Below are positions 36,655-45,669 of a stretch of DNA of 64,000 nucleotides, piece by piece. Both the position numbers and the translations under genes were made by a program. The notes beneath the pieces are model-generated. The model made no database searches. It was given only the letters and a program-made list of their open reading frames with translations, and was not told the DNA's origin. The DNA comes from Chenggangzhangella methanolivorans (GTDB lineage Bacteria; Pseudomonadota; Alphaproteobacteria; Rhizobiales; Methylopilaceae): NCBI RefSeq assembly GCF_019797865.1, contig NZ_CP081869.1:3858501-3922500 (forward strand). The letters are read 5' to 3'. How positions within the stretch are numbered: the stretch's first letter is position 1; every line of letters begins with the position of its first letter.

Positions 36655-37821
36655 TCAGCGCCCGCCCGAGGCCGGGGCCTCGACGAAATCGGCCGACCAG
36701 TCGTCGATGCGCTGGTCGACGCAATAGGGGTCGGGCTTCACCCGCACGCCCGGGTTCCAGACGATCTGGAACTCGCCGTTCGCGTCGACCCGCGCGACCC
36801 GCGGCCAGAGATAGGCGTGGTGGTTGTCGGGATCGATCCGGACGCGTCCCTGCGGCGCGTCGAACTCGACCTCCTTGATCTCCTCAAGCACGCGGCGGGG
36901 ATCGTCCGTGCCGGCGCGCGCCAGCGCCGCCGCCGCGATGTGGGTCTGGAGGTAAGCGGCCTCCGCGGCCGAGGGGATCGGGGCCGCCTGTCCGTACTTG
37001 GCGCGATAGGCGGCCGTGAACCTTCTGGCTGCAGGCGTCTGGAGCGTCGAGAAGAAGGTCGCGGCCGAGATGTGCCCCTCGGCGACGCCGGCGCCCATGT
37101 TGGCGACGTCGACCTCGGATGTGGTGAGGCTCGCGATCGGCATGTTCTGGGAAGAGAGGCCGGCCTCCGCATAGGCCTCGTAAAAACTCGCCGTCGAGCG
37201 GCCGACGATGGTCGAGAAGATGAAGTCCGGCTCGTGTTTCCGGATGCGCTTGATCAGCCGGCCGATCTCCGGGCTCGAGGCGTCGGCCTCGAGCGGGAGA
37301 TAGATCTCGTCCACCACCTTGCCGCGCGACTGGACGACGAAGTCGCTCATCACGCGGTTGGTTTCGTAAGGATAGATGTAGTTCGAACCGACGATCAGCA
37401 CGCGCTGGCCGTGTCGCGCCAGCATGTATTTGGCGAGCTGGAACGCGTTCTGGTTCACGACTGCGCCGGTGTAGATCACCTCACGCGAAAACTCGAAGCC
37501 TTCATAGAAGGTCGGATAGAACAACAGGCCTCGCTGGCCGTCGATGACCGGCAGCACGGCCTTGCGGCAGCTCGACATGTAGCAGCCGAGCAGCAGCTTC
37601 ACGCCGTCCTGCCCGATGAGGCGCTCGGCCTCCTGCCGGAAGCGCTTCGGATCCGAGGCGCCGTCGCGCACGAGTGGCTCGACCGCGCGGCCGAGCACGC
37701 CGCCGGCCGCGTTGATCTCCTCGATCGCGAGCAGCGTGGCGTTGAGCTGCGCGGTCTCGATGTCGGCCGTGACCCCGGTCTTCGAAAACAGAACGCCGAT
37801 ACGCCAAGGCCCGCCCGACAC
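36655..37821 (-). CDS. amiC: Amide-sensing negative regulator AmiC
   Basis: A 388-residue binding-protein-fold sensor without a signal peptide. GTG 37821 is supported by GGAG 8 bp upstream. Family blocks: WRIGVLFSKTGVTADIETAQ, GCYMSSCRKAVLPVIDG, IVGSNYIYPYETNRVMSDF, RVRIDPDNHHAYLWPRVARV. Like AmiC it stays in the cytosol and is expected to hold AmiR inactive until a short amide binds. It is immediately upstream of amiR. Confidence 0.92.
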   Translation of the reverse strand: MSGGPWRIGVLFSKTGVTADIETAQLNATLLAIEEINAAGGVLGRAVEPLVRDGASDPKRFRQEAERLIGQDGVKLLLGCYMSSCRKAVLPVIDGQRGLLFYPTFYEGFEFSREVIYTGAVVNQNAFQLAKYMLARHGQRVLIVGSNYIYPYETNRVMSDFVVQSRGKVVDEIYLPLEADASSPEIGRLIKRIRKHEPDFIFSTIVGRSTASFYEAYAEAGLSSQNMPIASLTTSEVDVANMGAGVAEGHISAATFFSTLQTPAARRFTAAYRAKYGQAAPIPSAAEAAYLQTHIAAAALARAGTDDPRRVLEEIKEVEFDAPQGRVRIDPDNHHAYLWPRVARVDANGEFQIVWNPGVRVKPDPYCVDQRIDDWSADFVEAPASGGR

Positions 37822-37857
37822 GTCTTAAACTCCACGAAAACGTTCAATCGCCCGGCA

Positions 37858-38723
37858 TCATTGGACCGCGCGCGCCCTTGCGAACAAGGACAAATCGTCA
37901 GGAGACGAGCTCGACCGCGCGTCGACCGAGGCGACGCCCGGCGTCTTCAGCACCGCGAAGGCCCCGAGGCAGGTAGAGGCCGGGCCGAACTCCGGCAGCT
38001 CGATCCGGTTGAGTTCGACGAGCTTGGTGAGCGCGCCCGGCGCCTGCGGCAGCTCGCCATGGGCCAGCATCGGCACCGAGCAGCGCGGCGTCGCCCGATG
38101 AAGGACAGCACGGCGTTTGGCCCGATCTTCAGCTCAATGCCAGCCCAGCCGTTCTCGGCGAAAGGTTCGAGGCCCGGAATGTCGATGACGATGTTGGCCC
38201 GGTAGCGCTCGACCAGGATGCTGTCGTCGCCGATCGCGTCGCGCACATGGTCGAGGCTCGAGCGCAGGATGACGTGGTAGGGCGCGTAATCGAAGAAGCC
38301 GCCGTCGGGGGAGGCCTGCGCCAGAACGAGATGCGTCGAGCCGGCCTCGCCGCCTTCGCCGCGCTCCAGCACCTCCTCGGGGATGGCGCGGTCGAGCGAG
38401 TCGGTCGGCGCCGCCTGCGTCGACATTCTGACCGCCCGGCCGAGGAAGGCGCTCAGCTTCTCGTCGATCCCGGCCTCGGCGACGCCGATGGTCTCGCCGT
38501 CCGGAAACCGGATCGTGTCCCCCCTTCGGCGACCGACATCAAGCATCTTGCGCCAGAGCTGGGGCCGCTTGGCGCTCGCCACCTTGCCGCTCTCGACGTC
38601 GATGATCGCGAACGCCCGGTCGAGCTCGATGCCGACCGAGGTCAACGAGGCCGACCGGACCTGCTCGCCGAGGACCGACTTCACCGGATATCGCCACAGG
38701 GCGGAGACGGAACCGACGCTCAT
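37858..38723 (-). pseudogene. MOSC-domain protein, one frameshift
   Basis: A MOSC_N plus MOSC protein; such domains occur in enzymes that use molybdenum cofactor to transfer sulfur or reduce N-hydroxylated compounds. ATG 38723 starts MSVGSVSALWRYPVKSVLGE (the MOSC_N signature). The MOSC part includes ERYRANIVIDIPGLEPFAE. One lost G at about 38090 breaks the frame; the restored text is SFIGATPRCSVPMLAHGELP. The product is about 288 residues. It lies between the response regulator at 38754 and amiC, on the same strand. Its link to amides is unknown. Confidence 0.85.
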
Positions 38724-38753
38724 TGGATGCTCCAGAAGGAAAATGTGGGGCGG

Positions 38754-39661
38754 TCAGCCCATATGCCTGACCGCGACCGCCGTGGCGCCGGCGCGGTTCT
38801 CGACCCCGAGCTTCACGTAGATCTGCTCGAGATGCTTGTTCACGGTCCGCGGGCTCATGCCGAGGATGTCGGCGATGTCGCGGTTTGATTTTCCGCGCGC
38901 GATCCAGAGCAGCACCTCGGATTCGCGCGCCGTGACCCCGAGCTTTTCGCGGAAGACCGCGGCATGGTCGGCGCCGCTCTCCTCAGTGACGCGCAGCAGG
39001 ATCTCGTCGCGGTCCGCGCGGCCGACGAAGGCGATCGACAGCGCGCCGCCGACGGCTTCGAGCTTCAGAGGGGCGAGGTCCGAGCGTCCGTCCTGCCGGG
39101 CCGAGAGCCAGCGCGAGAGCGCGGCGGGGAGCTTTTGGTCGCCGTCCTCTGCCGCCTCGGCGAGCGCGAGCAGGCGGTTGGCCTGCGGGGTCGACCAGAC
39201 GATGCGGCCGGCGCCGTTCACCGCGAAGAGGTAGCGCCCCGTGGTGTCGAGCGCCGCGCGGGCGCTGCGCGACTTGCGCGCGTTGCCGATGTGGACGCGG
39301 ATGCGGGCGATGAGCTCGTCGAGCACGATCGGTTTCGTCACATAGTCGACGCCGCCGGCCTCCAGCCCTCGACGATCCGGTCGGTCTCCTTGAGTCCGGT
39401 CATGAAGATGATCGGCACGTCGGCGAGTTCGGGCAGGCGTTTCAGGCGCCGGCAGGTCTCGAAGCCGTCGAGGCCGGGCATCACCGCGTCGAGCAGCACG
39501 AGGTCGGGCGCGGCGTGGCGCACGGCCGCGATCGCGCTTTCGCCGTCGATCGCGACGAGCACGAGCATGTCGGCGCTTTCGAGCGCCGCGGTCAGCATCG
39601 CGAGCGTTTCGGGGCTGTCGTCCACCACCAGGACGACGCTGCGGCCGCCGCCTTCAGACAT
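38754..39661 (-). pseudogene. Response regulator (REC-PAS-like-LuxR HTH), one frameshift
   Basis: About 302 residues. The receiver domain covers 1-125 with DD pocket VLVVDDSPETL and phosphoacceptor D58 (LVLLDAVMPGLDGFE). A PAS-like middle segment contains GRYLFAVNGAGRIVWSTPQA. The C-terminal LuxR HTH has TARESEVLLWIARGKSNRDI and PRTVNKHLEQIYVKLGVEN. One lost base at about 39358 (GGCTGG for GGCCTGG) breaks the frame near the end of the receiver. Its start overlaps the stop of the permease-kinase gene by 8 bp, so it is the evident output partner. Confidence 0.88.
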
Positions 39662-42600
39662 CGCCGCGCTCCCGCGTCGTCTCAGGCTCGAGCATCTTCA
39701 TATAGCCGCGCAGATCGAAGGCGCGGATCTTTTCGCGCGCGGCGGTGACGAAGGGGCCGGCGCCGAGATCTGCGGTTTCGAGCTCGATAAGCTTGGCCTC
39801 TATGCCCGCGATGTAGCCCATTTCGCCGAGCCGGGTCAGCTCCTCGACATGGCGGGCGGAGGGCCGCGGCGGCGGCGCGTCGAGGACGGGGAGAGGGGCT
39901 AAGGAAGGGGCCTCGGTCTCGGTCACGAAGGTCAGTCGCAGCAGGCGCTCCACATGGCCGAGCAGCGCCTGCAGGTCGATCGGCTTCGGCATCGCGGCGT
40001 CGTGGTCCGGCGCGCGCCCCTCCTGTCCCGATGATTCGCCAATGTTCGCCGACATCATGATGATGCGGATGTCGGGCGCGGCCTCGCGAAGCTCGCGGGC
40101 GATCTCCCAGCCGGATTTTCCCGGCATCGAGACGTCGAGCAGCACGAGGTCCGGCATGCGGTGCGACGTGATGTGCAGCGCCGCCGCGCCGTCGTTCGCG
40201 GAGAGCATCGTGAAGCCGATCGGCTCCAGCGTCTCGCGCATGAGATTGCGCTGGTCGCCGTCGTCGTCGACCACGAGCACGAGCCGCCGCCGCCCGAGAT
40301 AGCCGACGACGCGCTCGGTCGCGACGACCGGCGGGCGGGCGTTCGCGGCGTGCGGCAGCATCAGCTTGACCTTGAAGGCGCTGCCGCGCCCGGCCTCCGT
40401 TTCGAGCGAGATTTCGCCGCCCATCACCTCGACCAGCAGCTTGGTGATGGTGAGGCCGAGCCCCATGCCGGGCTGGAGGTTGGCGAGCGCCGCGCCGCCG
40501 CGTTCGAAGGGCTCGAAGATGCGGTCGCGGTCCTCCGGCCGGACGCCGTGACCGGTGTCGAGAATCTCGAAAGTCGCCACCTGGCTGCGATAGGTCACGC
40601 GCAGCGTCACCTTGCCGGCGTCGGTGAACTTCACGGCGTTCGACAGCAGGTTGATCAACACCTGCCGCAGCCGCTTGCCGTCGCCGCGCACCACCGGCGG
40701 CAGCGCGCCGTCGCCCTCGAAGGCGAAATCGACGCCCTTGGCCGTGGCCTGAAGACGGAACATGTCGGCGAGCTGGGCGAGAAATTCGCGAGTCCAGATG
40801 TCCTCGCGCGAGAGCTTCAGCCGGCCCGCCTCCACCTTCGCGATGTCCAGCAGCCCGTCGAGCAGGCCCGCAAGGTGCTCGGCGCTGCGGCGGATGACGC
40901 GCACGCCCGTCTGGGCTTTCGGAGACAGGCCGGATTCCGCGTCAAGCAGTTGCGCGTAGCCGAGCACGGCGTTGAGCGGCGTGCGGAGCTCGTGGTTGAT
41001 GCCGACCACATAGCGGCTTTTAGCGAGATTGGCGGCCTCGGCCACTTCCTTGGCGCGCTGGAGCGCGGCGTCGGTCTTCTTGTGCGCCTCGATCTCGCGC
41101 ATCAGCGCGGAGGTCTGGCGCGAGGATTCCTCCTGCGCGATCTCGCGGCTTTCATGCGCGAGAACGAACAACCAGGCTGCGACGCCCGCGATGATGGCGA
41201 GGATCAGGAACACCGCCCAGAGCGTGCCTGCGACGGCCGCGGCCTCCTCGGGTGCCGTCTTGGCCGCGATGAAGTGCACGAGCAGCAGGACGAGGCTCAG
41301 GATCCCGAGTAGGGTCGCGAACACGCCCGAGAAATGCGCGGTGCGGGTGTTCAGCCGCGCGATCCAGCGTTGCGGCATCAGCGCTGTGATGACGTCGACG
41401 ACCTGGGCCTGGTAGCGCGCATGCGGCTTGCAGCCGTCGCGGCAGCGCGCGTCGATCGAGCAGCAGAGCGAGCAGATCGCGCCCGAATAGACCGGGCAGT
41501 GCGCCATGTCCTCGGGCTCGAAGGCGTTCTCGCAGACCTTGCAGGTGAGAGACGGGCGCAGTCGCCATTCGGCGCGGGGCTTGCGCGCGAGATAATATTT
41601 CCCCCCGGTCGCGATCGCGATCAGCGGCGCCGCGACCATGGCGACGAGCAGCGCCACGAAGGGCGCGAGCGCCTGAGGGTAGGGGCCGAAGGCGCCGGCG
41701 TAGGAGACCATGGCGACCGCGGTCGCCACCACCATGGCCCCGACGCCCACGGGGTTGATGTCGTAGAGATGGGCGCGCTTGAACTCGATGCGCTTGGGGC
41801 TCAAGCCCAGCGGCTTGTTGATGGTGAGGTCCGCCACCAGCGCGCCGAGCCAGGCGACCGCCACGATCGAATAGAGCCCGAGCGTGTGCTCAAGCGTCTT
41901 GTAGATGCCGGCCTCCATGAGAAGGACGGCGATGCCGACGTTGAAGAACAGCCACACGATCCGGCCGGGATGGGCGTGGGTGAGCCGCGAGAAGAAGTTC
42001 GACCAGGCGATCGAGCCCGCATAGGCGTTGGTGACGTTGATCTTGAGCTGTGACACCACCACGAAAGCTGCCGTCAACCCGAGCGCGACCGCCGGCCACG
42101 AGGTCACGTAGCCGAAGGCGATGAGGTACATCTGGGTCGGCTCGCCGGCGTGGCTTGCGGGCACGCCGTGGCGGAGCGCGAGGATGGCGAGGAACGATCC
42201 GATCAGCATCTTGACCGCGCCGGGGATGATCCAGCCTGGCCCCGCCGCGAGCAGCGCCGACCACCAGGCGGCGCGGCCGCTCACCTTGCGCTCGGGCATG
42301 AAGCGCAGGATGTCGACCTGCTCGCCGATCTGCGCGACGAGCGCGAACACGACCGCGCCCGCGGCGCCCGCGCCGAGCAGGTTCAGCGTTCCGCCATGCG
42401 GGTTCGCTCCTTCGTAGCCGATCCATTGCGCGAAGCTCGCATCGCCCTTGGCGGCGATGAAGATCAGCGGGGTGAGGTGCAGGATGATCCAGAGCGGCTG
42501 GGTCCAGACCTGGAACCGGCTGATCCAGGCGATGCCATGGGTGACGATCGGGATCACCACCACGGCCGACACGATGTAGCCGATCGCGAGCGGCAGCCCG

Positions 42601-43031
42601 AAGCAGAGCTCGAGCGCGAGCGCCATGATGGCGGCCTCGATCGCGAAGAAGATGAAGGTGAAGGAGGCGTAGATCAGCGACGTGATGGTCGAGCCGATAT
42701 AGCCGAAGCCGGCGCCGCGGGTCAGCAGGTCGATGTCGAGCCCGTCGCGGGCCGCGTAATAGGCGATCGGGAGGCCAGTGAGGAAAATGAGCGCCGAGAC
42801 CACGACGATCGCCGCAAGCGCGTTCTCGAAGCCGTAGCTCAGCGTGATTGCGCCGCCGATCGCCTCGAGCGCGAGAAACGACACCGCGCCGAGCGCCGTG
42901 TTGCCGACCCGGACCGCCGACCAGCGCCGCGCCTTGGCGGTGAAGCGCAGCGCATAGTCCTCGAGCGTCTCGTTCGCGACGAACTGATTGTAGCGACGGC
43001 GAACGGGGACGATGCGGAGCCGATCAGTCAA
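39654..43031 (-). CDS. NCS1-type permease fused to a hybrid histidine kinase
   Basis: A 1125-residue membrane sensor. TTG 43031 is chosen because AGGAG lies 8 bp upstream; the frame stays open to 43169 but without a ribosome site. Residues 20-490 form an NCS1 (nucleobase/cation symporter-1, Transp_cyt_pur) permease with about twelve membrane segments (VRVGNTALGAVSFLALEAIG, RGAGFGYIGSTITSL, SQLKINVTNAYAGSIAWSNF). Residues 497-534 hold eight cysteines (CKVC, C512, C520, CC523-524, C530, C534), a likely metal site. Two further membrane segments (570-625) lead to HisKA (H680, GINHELRTPLNAVLGYAQLL), HATPase (NLLSNAVKFTD) and a receiver (D966). It is divergent from transporter set 3 and overlaps its regulator gene. 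It probably senses urea, an amide or a nucleobase-like solute. Confidence 0.92.
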   Translation of the reverse strand: MTDRLRIVPVRRRYNQFVANETLEDYALRFTAKARRWSAVRVGNTALGAVSFLALEAIGGAITLSYGFENALAAIVVVSALIFLTGLPIAYYAARDGLDIDLLTRGAGFGYIGSTITSLIYASFTFIFFAIEAAIMALALELCFGLPLAIGYIVSAVVVIPIVTHGIAWISRFQVWTQPLWIILHLTPLIFIAAKGDASFAQWIGYEGANPHGGTLNLLGAGAAGAVVFALVAQIGEQVDILRFMPERKVSGRAAWWSALLAAGPGWIIPGAVKMLIGSFLAILALRHGVPASHAGEPTQMYLIAFGYVTSWPAVALGLTAAFVVVSQLKINVTNAYAGSIAWSNFFSRLTHAHPGRIVWLFFNVGIAVLLMEAGIYKTLEHTLGLYSIVAVAWLGALVADLTINKPLGLSPKRIEFKRAHLYDINPVGVGAMVVATAVAMVSYAGAFGPYPQALAPFVALLVAMVAAPLIAIATGGKYYLARKPRAEWRLRPSLTCKVCENAFEPEDMAHCPVYSGAICSLCCSIDARCRDGCKPHARYQAQVVDVITALMPQRWIARLNTRTAHFSGVFATLLGILSLVLLLVHFIAAKTAPEEAAAVAGTLWAVFLILAIIAGVAAWLFVLAHESREIAQEESSRQTSALMREIEAHKKTDAALQRAKEVAEAANLAKSRYVVGINHELRTPLNAVLGYAQLLDAESGLSPKAQTGVRVIRRSAEHLAGLLDGLLDIAKVEAGRLKLSREDIWTREFLAQLADMFRLQATAKGVDFAFEGDGALPPVVRGDGKRLRQVLINLLSNAVKFTDAGKVTLRVTYRSQVATFEILDTGHGVRPEDRDRIFEPFERGGAALANLQPGMGLGLTITKLLVEVMGGEISLETEAGRGSAFKVKLMLPHAANARPPVVATERVVGYLGRRRLVLVVDDDGDQRNLMRETLEPIGFTMLSANDGAAALHITSHRMPDLVLLDVSMPGKSGWEIARELREAAPDIRIIMMSANIGESSGQEGRAPDHDAAMPKPIDLQALLGHVERLLRLTFVTETEAPSLAPLPVLDAPPPRPSARHVEELTRLGEMGYIAGIEAKLIELETADLGAGPFVTAAREKIRAFDLRGYMKMLEPETTRERGDV

Positions 43032-43309
43032 GATCTGCGCTCCTGAACGCAAAATCGCCACGCCCTGCCTTAACGCAGTGCAAAAAACCGCCTCCCAGAC
43101 AATCTCGCCTTTGTGGAGCAAGACTCTTGCCGCGCCGGAGGTTGAGCCGCGATCTCCCATTCGCGCCAATGGTTTCGCGCGCGAGACGCGACCCTAAGCA
43201 GGGCGTCCGGCGGTCCATATACGTCAACCAACGTATATGCTGCGACGCAAAAATCGCGCGAGCCTGACGATCGATAGCCAGTCGCGGGGACTGGCCGACG
43301 GAGGGTTTG
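43032..43309. promoter_or_regulatory. Divergent promoter region with a perfect 9-bp palindrome
   Basis: The region between the permease-kinase and urtA of set 3 contains CATATACGT-CAACCA-ACGTATATG at 43216-43239, a perfect inverted repeat about 70 bp before the urtA start. It is an obvious dimer-binding operator, plausibly for the LuxR-type regulator encoded at 38754. The remaining bases hold nothing I recognise. Confidence 0.7.
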
Positions 43310-44569
43310 ATGGCGGAACATGACGAGGCTGGCCATTCGCGGCTGCGCCGACAGATTCTCATGGGCATGGCGGCCGCGCCGCTGGCCGGCCTGCTGCCGA
43401 AGACCGCCTTCGCCCAGGCGCCCGCCACCTCGGCGGTGAACACGACCGGGCTCGCGGTCACCGACACCGAGGTGACGGTCGGCATCCTGCATTCGGCGAC
43501 CGGCACGATGGCGATCTCGGAGACGGGCTCGATCCAGGCCGAGAAGCTCGCGATCGAGCAGATCAACGCCATGGGCGGCGTGCTCGGCCGCAAGATCAAG
43601 TTCATCCAGGAAGACGGCGCGTCCGACTGGCCGACCTTCGCCGAGAAGGCCAAGAAGCTGCTCGTGCAGGACAAGGTCGCGGCCATCATGGGCTGCTGGA
43701 CCTCGGCCTCGCGCAAGGCGGTGCTGCCGGTCATCGAGCAGTACAACGGCATGCTCTACTACCCGACCTTCTACGAAGGCCTCGAGCAGTCGAAGAACGT
43801 CATCTACACCGGCCAGGAAGCCACCCAGCAGATCCTCGAGTCGCTGAACTGGGTCGTGAAGGAGAAGGGCGCCAAGACCTTCTACTTCATCGGTTCGGAC
43901 TACATCTGGCCGCGCACGTCGAACAAGATCGCGCGCAAGCACATCGAAAACTTCATGAAGGGAACGAAGGTCGTCGGCGAGGAGTACTTCCCGCTCGGCC
44001 ACACCCAGTTCAACTCCGTGATCAACAAGCTGAAGCTGACCAAGCCCGACGTGATCTTCACGGACGTGGTCGGCGGCTCGAACGTGGCGTTCTACAAGCA
44101 GCTCAAGGCCGCCGGCATCAATCTCGACAAGCAGATCCTGATGACGATCTCGGTCACCGAGGACGAGATCGACGGCATCGGCGGCGAGAACATCGCGGGC
44201 GCCTACTCCTGCATGAAGTACTTCCAGTCGCTCGACAATCCGAACAACAAGGAATTCGTCGCGGCGTTCAAGAAGATGTGGGGCGAGAAGACCGTCATCG
44301 GCGACGTGACCCAGGCCGCCTATCTCGGCCCCTGGCTCTGGAAAATGACCGTCGAGAAGGCGGGCTCCTTCGACGTCGACAAGATCGCCGCCGCCTCCGA
44401 CGGCATCGAGTTCACCAAGGCGCCGGAAGGCTACGTCAAGATTCACGCGAACCATCACCTCTGGTCGAAGACCCGCGTGGGCCTCGCCCAGAAGGACGGC
44501 CAGTTCAAGGTGGTCTACGAGAGCCCGGACCTCATCGAGCCGAACCCCTTCCCCAAGGGCTACCAGTGA
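43310..44569 (+). CDS. urtA: Urea/amide ABC transporter substrate-binding protein UrtA (FmdD-like), set 3
   Basis: A 419-residue periplasmic binding protein. ATG 43310 has GGAGGG upstream; the leader is a basic n-region (SRLRRQILMGMAAAPLAGLL) cut after AFAQA. Family blocks are VTVGILHSATGTMAISETGS, GCWTSASRKAVLPVIEQYNG, FIGSDYIWPRTSNKIARKHI and YVKIHANHHLWSKTRVGLAQ. It begins an operon that continues through urtBCDE to formamidase, so formamide or urea is the likely ligand. Confidence 0.94.
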   Translation: MAEHDEAGHSRLRRQILMGMAAAPLAGLLPKTAFAQAPATSAVNTTGLAVTDTEVTVGILHSATGTMAISETGSIQAEKLAIEQINAMGGVLGRKIKFIQEDGASDWPTFAEKAKKLLVQDKVAAIMGCWTSASRKAVLPVIEQYNGMLYYPTFYEGLEQSKNVIYTGQEATQQILESLNWVVKEKGAKTFYFIGSDYIWPRTSNKIARKHIENFMKGTKVVGEEYFPLGHTQFNSVINKLKLTKPDVIFTDVVGGSNVAFYKQLKAAGINLDKQILMTISVTEDEIDGIGGENIAGAYSCMKYFQSLDNPNNKEFVAAFKKMWGEKTVIGDVTQAAYLGPWLWKMTVEKAGSFDVDKIAAASDGIEFTKAPEGYVKIHANHHLWSKTRVGLAQKDGQFKVVYESPDLIEPNPFPKGYQ

Positions 44570-44579
44570 TGTGACCGCC

Positions 44580-44610
44580 GGGGCCGGACGCCGAGAAGCG
44601 TTCCGGCCCC
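44580..44610 (+). promoter_or_regulatory. Hairpin in the urtA-urtB gap of set 3
   Basis: GGGGCCGGACGC at 44580-44591 pairs with GCGTTCCGGCCCC at 44598-44610 with one bulged base. It lies 10 bp after the urtA stop. It probably protects the urtA message or limits read-through into urtB. Confidence 0.6.
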
Positions 44611-44730
44611 GCGAGCTTTCTGCCGGGATCGTCTTCCGGGCATGGCGCAGCGATCGGCGCCTCGTTTGCAAGACGATCCTGAATCGGCCTTGGCCGTCCG
44701 GGACGACGGCGTTTTCGCGGGGACACGCAC

Positions 44731-45657
44731 ATGTTCGGAGAATATTCGCTCGGCGATCTCGGATCGATCTTCGCGATGCAGGGCTTCGCGGGATTGATCC
44801 TTTTCTCCGTCTATCTGCTGATGGCGCTCGGCCTCGCGATCATCTTCGGCCAGATGGGCGTGATCAACATGGCCCATGGCGAGTTCATGATCCTCGGCGC
44901 CTACGTCACCTGGCTGACGTCGGTGTTCTTCACCGAGCACCTGCCCTCGCTGTTTCCCATCTACTTCTTCGTGGCGATGGCCTTGGCGTTCTGCGCGTCA
45001 GGAGCCTTGGGGATGCTGGTCGAATGGGCGCTGATCAAGCGCCTCTACAAGCGCCCGCTCGACACGCTGCTCGCGACCTGGGGCCTCAGCCTCATTCTTC
45101 AGCAGGTCTACCGCTCGGTCTTCGGCCCGCGCGAAGTGGGCGTCACGCTGCCCGACTGGATGATGGGCTCCCTGCCCGTCACCGACGTGGTCGAGGTCCA
45201 GATCAACGGCCTGTTCGTGATGGGTCTGACGCTGCTGATCACCGTCGCGGTGTTCTTCATGATCTTCCGCTCGCGCTTCGGCCAGCAGATCCGGGCCGTG
45301 GTGCTCAACCGCCAGATGGCGGGCGCGGTCGGCATCGACACCGAAAAGGTCGATCGCCTCACCTTCGGCCTCGGCTGCGGCATCGCCGGCGTCGCGGGCT
45401 CGGCCTTCACGATGATCGGCTCCACCGGCCCGACCGCCGGCCAGCTCTACATCGTCGACACCTTCCTGATCGTCGTCTTCGGCGGCGCCGCGAGCCTCTT
45501 CGGCACCATCGCCTCGGCCTTCTCGATCTCGCAGACCCAGTCGACGCTGGAGTTCTTCCTCTCCGGCTCGATGGCCAAGGTCATCACCCTGCTCACCGTC
45601 GTCGGCATCCTGATGCTGCGGCCGCAGGGCCTGTTCACCCTCAAGGTCCGTCGCTGA
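44731..45657 (+). CDS. urtB: Urea/amide ABC transporter permease UrtB, short form, set 3
   Basis: A 308-residue LivH-type permease starting at ATG 44731. Blocks are LGLAIIFGQMGVINMAHGEF, KRPLDTLLATWGLSLILQQV and QIRAVVLNRQMAGAVGIDTE, ending LMLRPQGLFTLKVRR. Like set 2 it lacks the N-terminal periplasmic extension. It is intact and followed after 12 bp by urtC. Confidence 0.94.
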   Translation: MFGEYSLGDLGSIFAMQGFAGLILFSVYLLMALGLAIIFGQMGVINMAHGEFMILGAYVTWLTSVFFTEHLPSLFPIYFFVAMALAFCASGALGMLVEWALIKRLYKRPLDTLLATWGLSLILQQVYRSVFGPREVGVTLPDWMMGSLPVTDVVEVQINGLFVMGLTLLITVAVFFMIFRSRFGQQIRAVVLNRQMAGAVGIDTEKVDRLTFGLGCGIAGVAGSAFTMIGSTGPTAGQLYIVDTFLIVVFGGAASLFGTIASAFSISQTQSTLEFFLSGSMAKVITLLTVVGILMLRPQGLFTLKVRR

Positions 45658-45669
45658 GGAGCCGCGCAG

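Noticed and set aside
43032..43169. N-terminal extension of the permease-kinase to 43169
   Set aside because: The frame is open, but TTG 43031 has an AGGAG site at the right distance, while the longer form has none and covers the probable promoter region.
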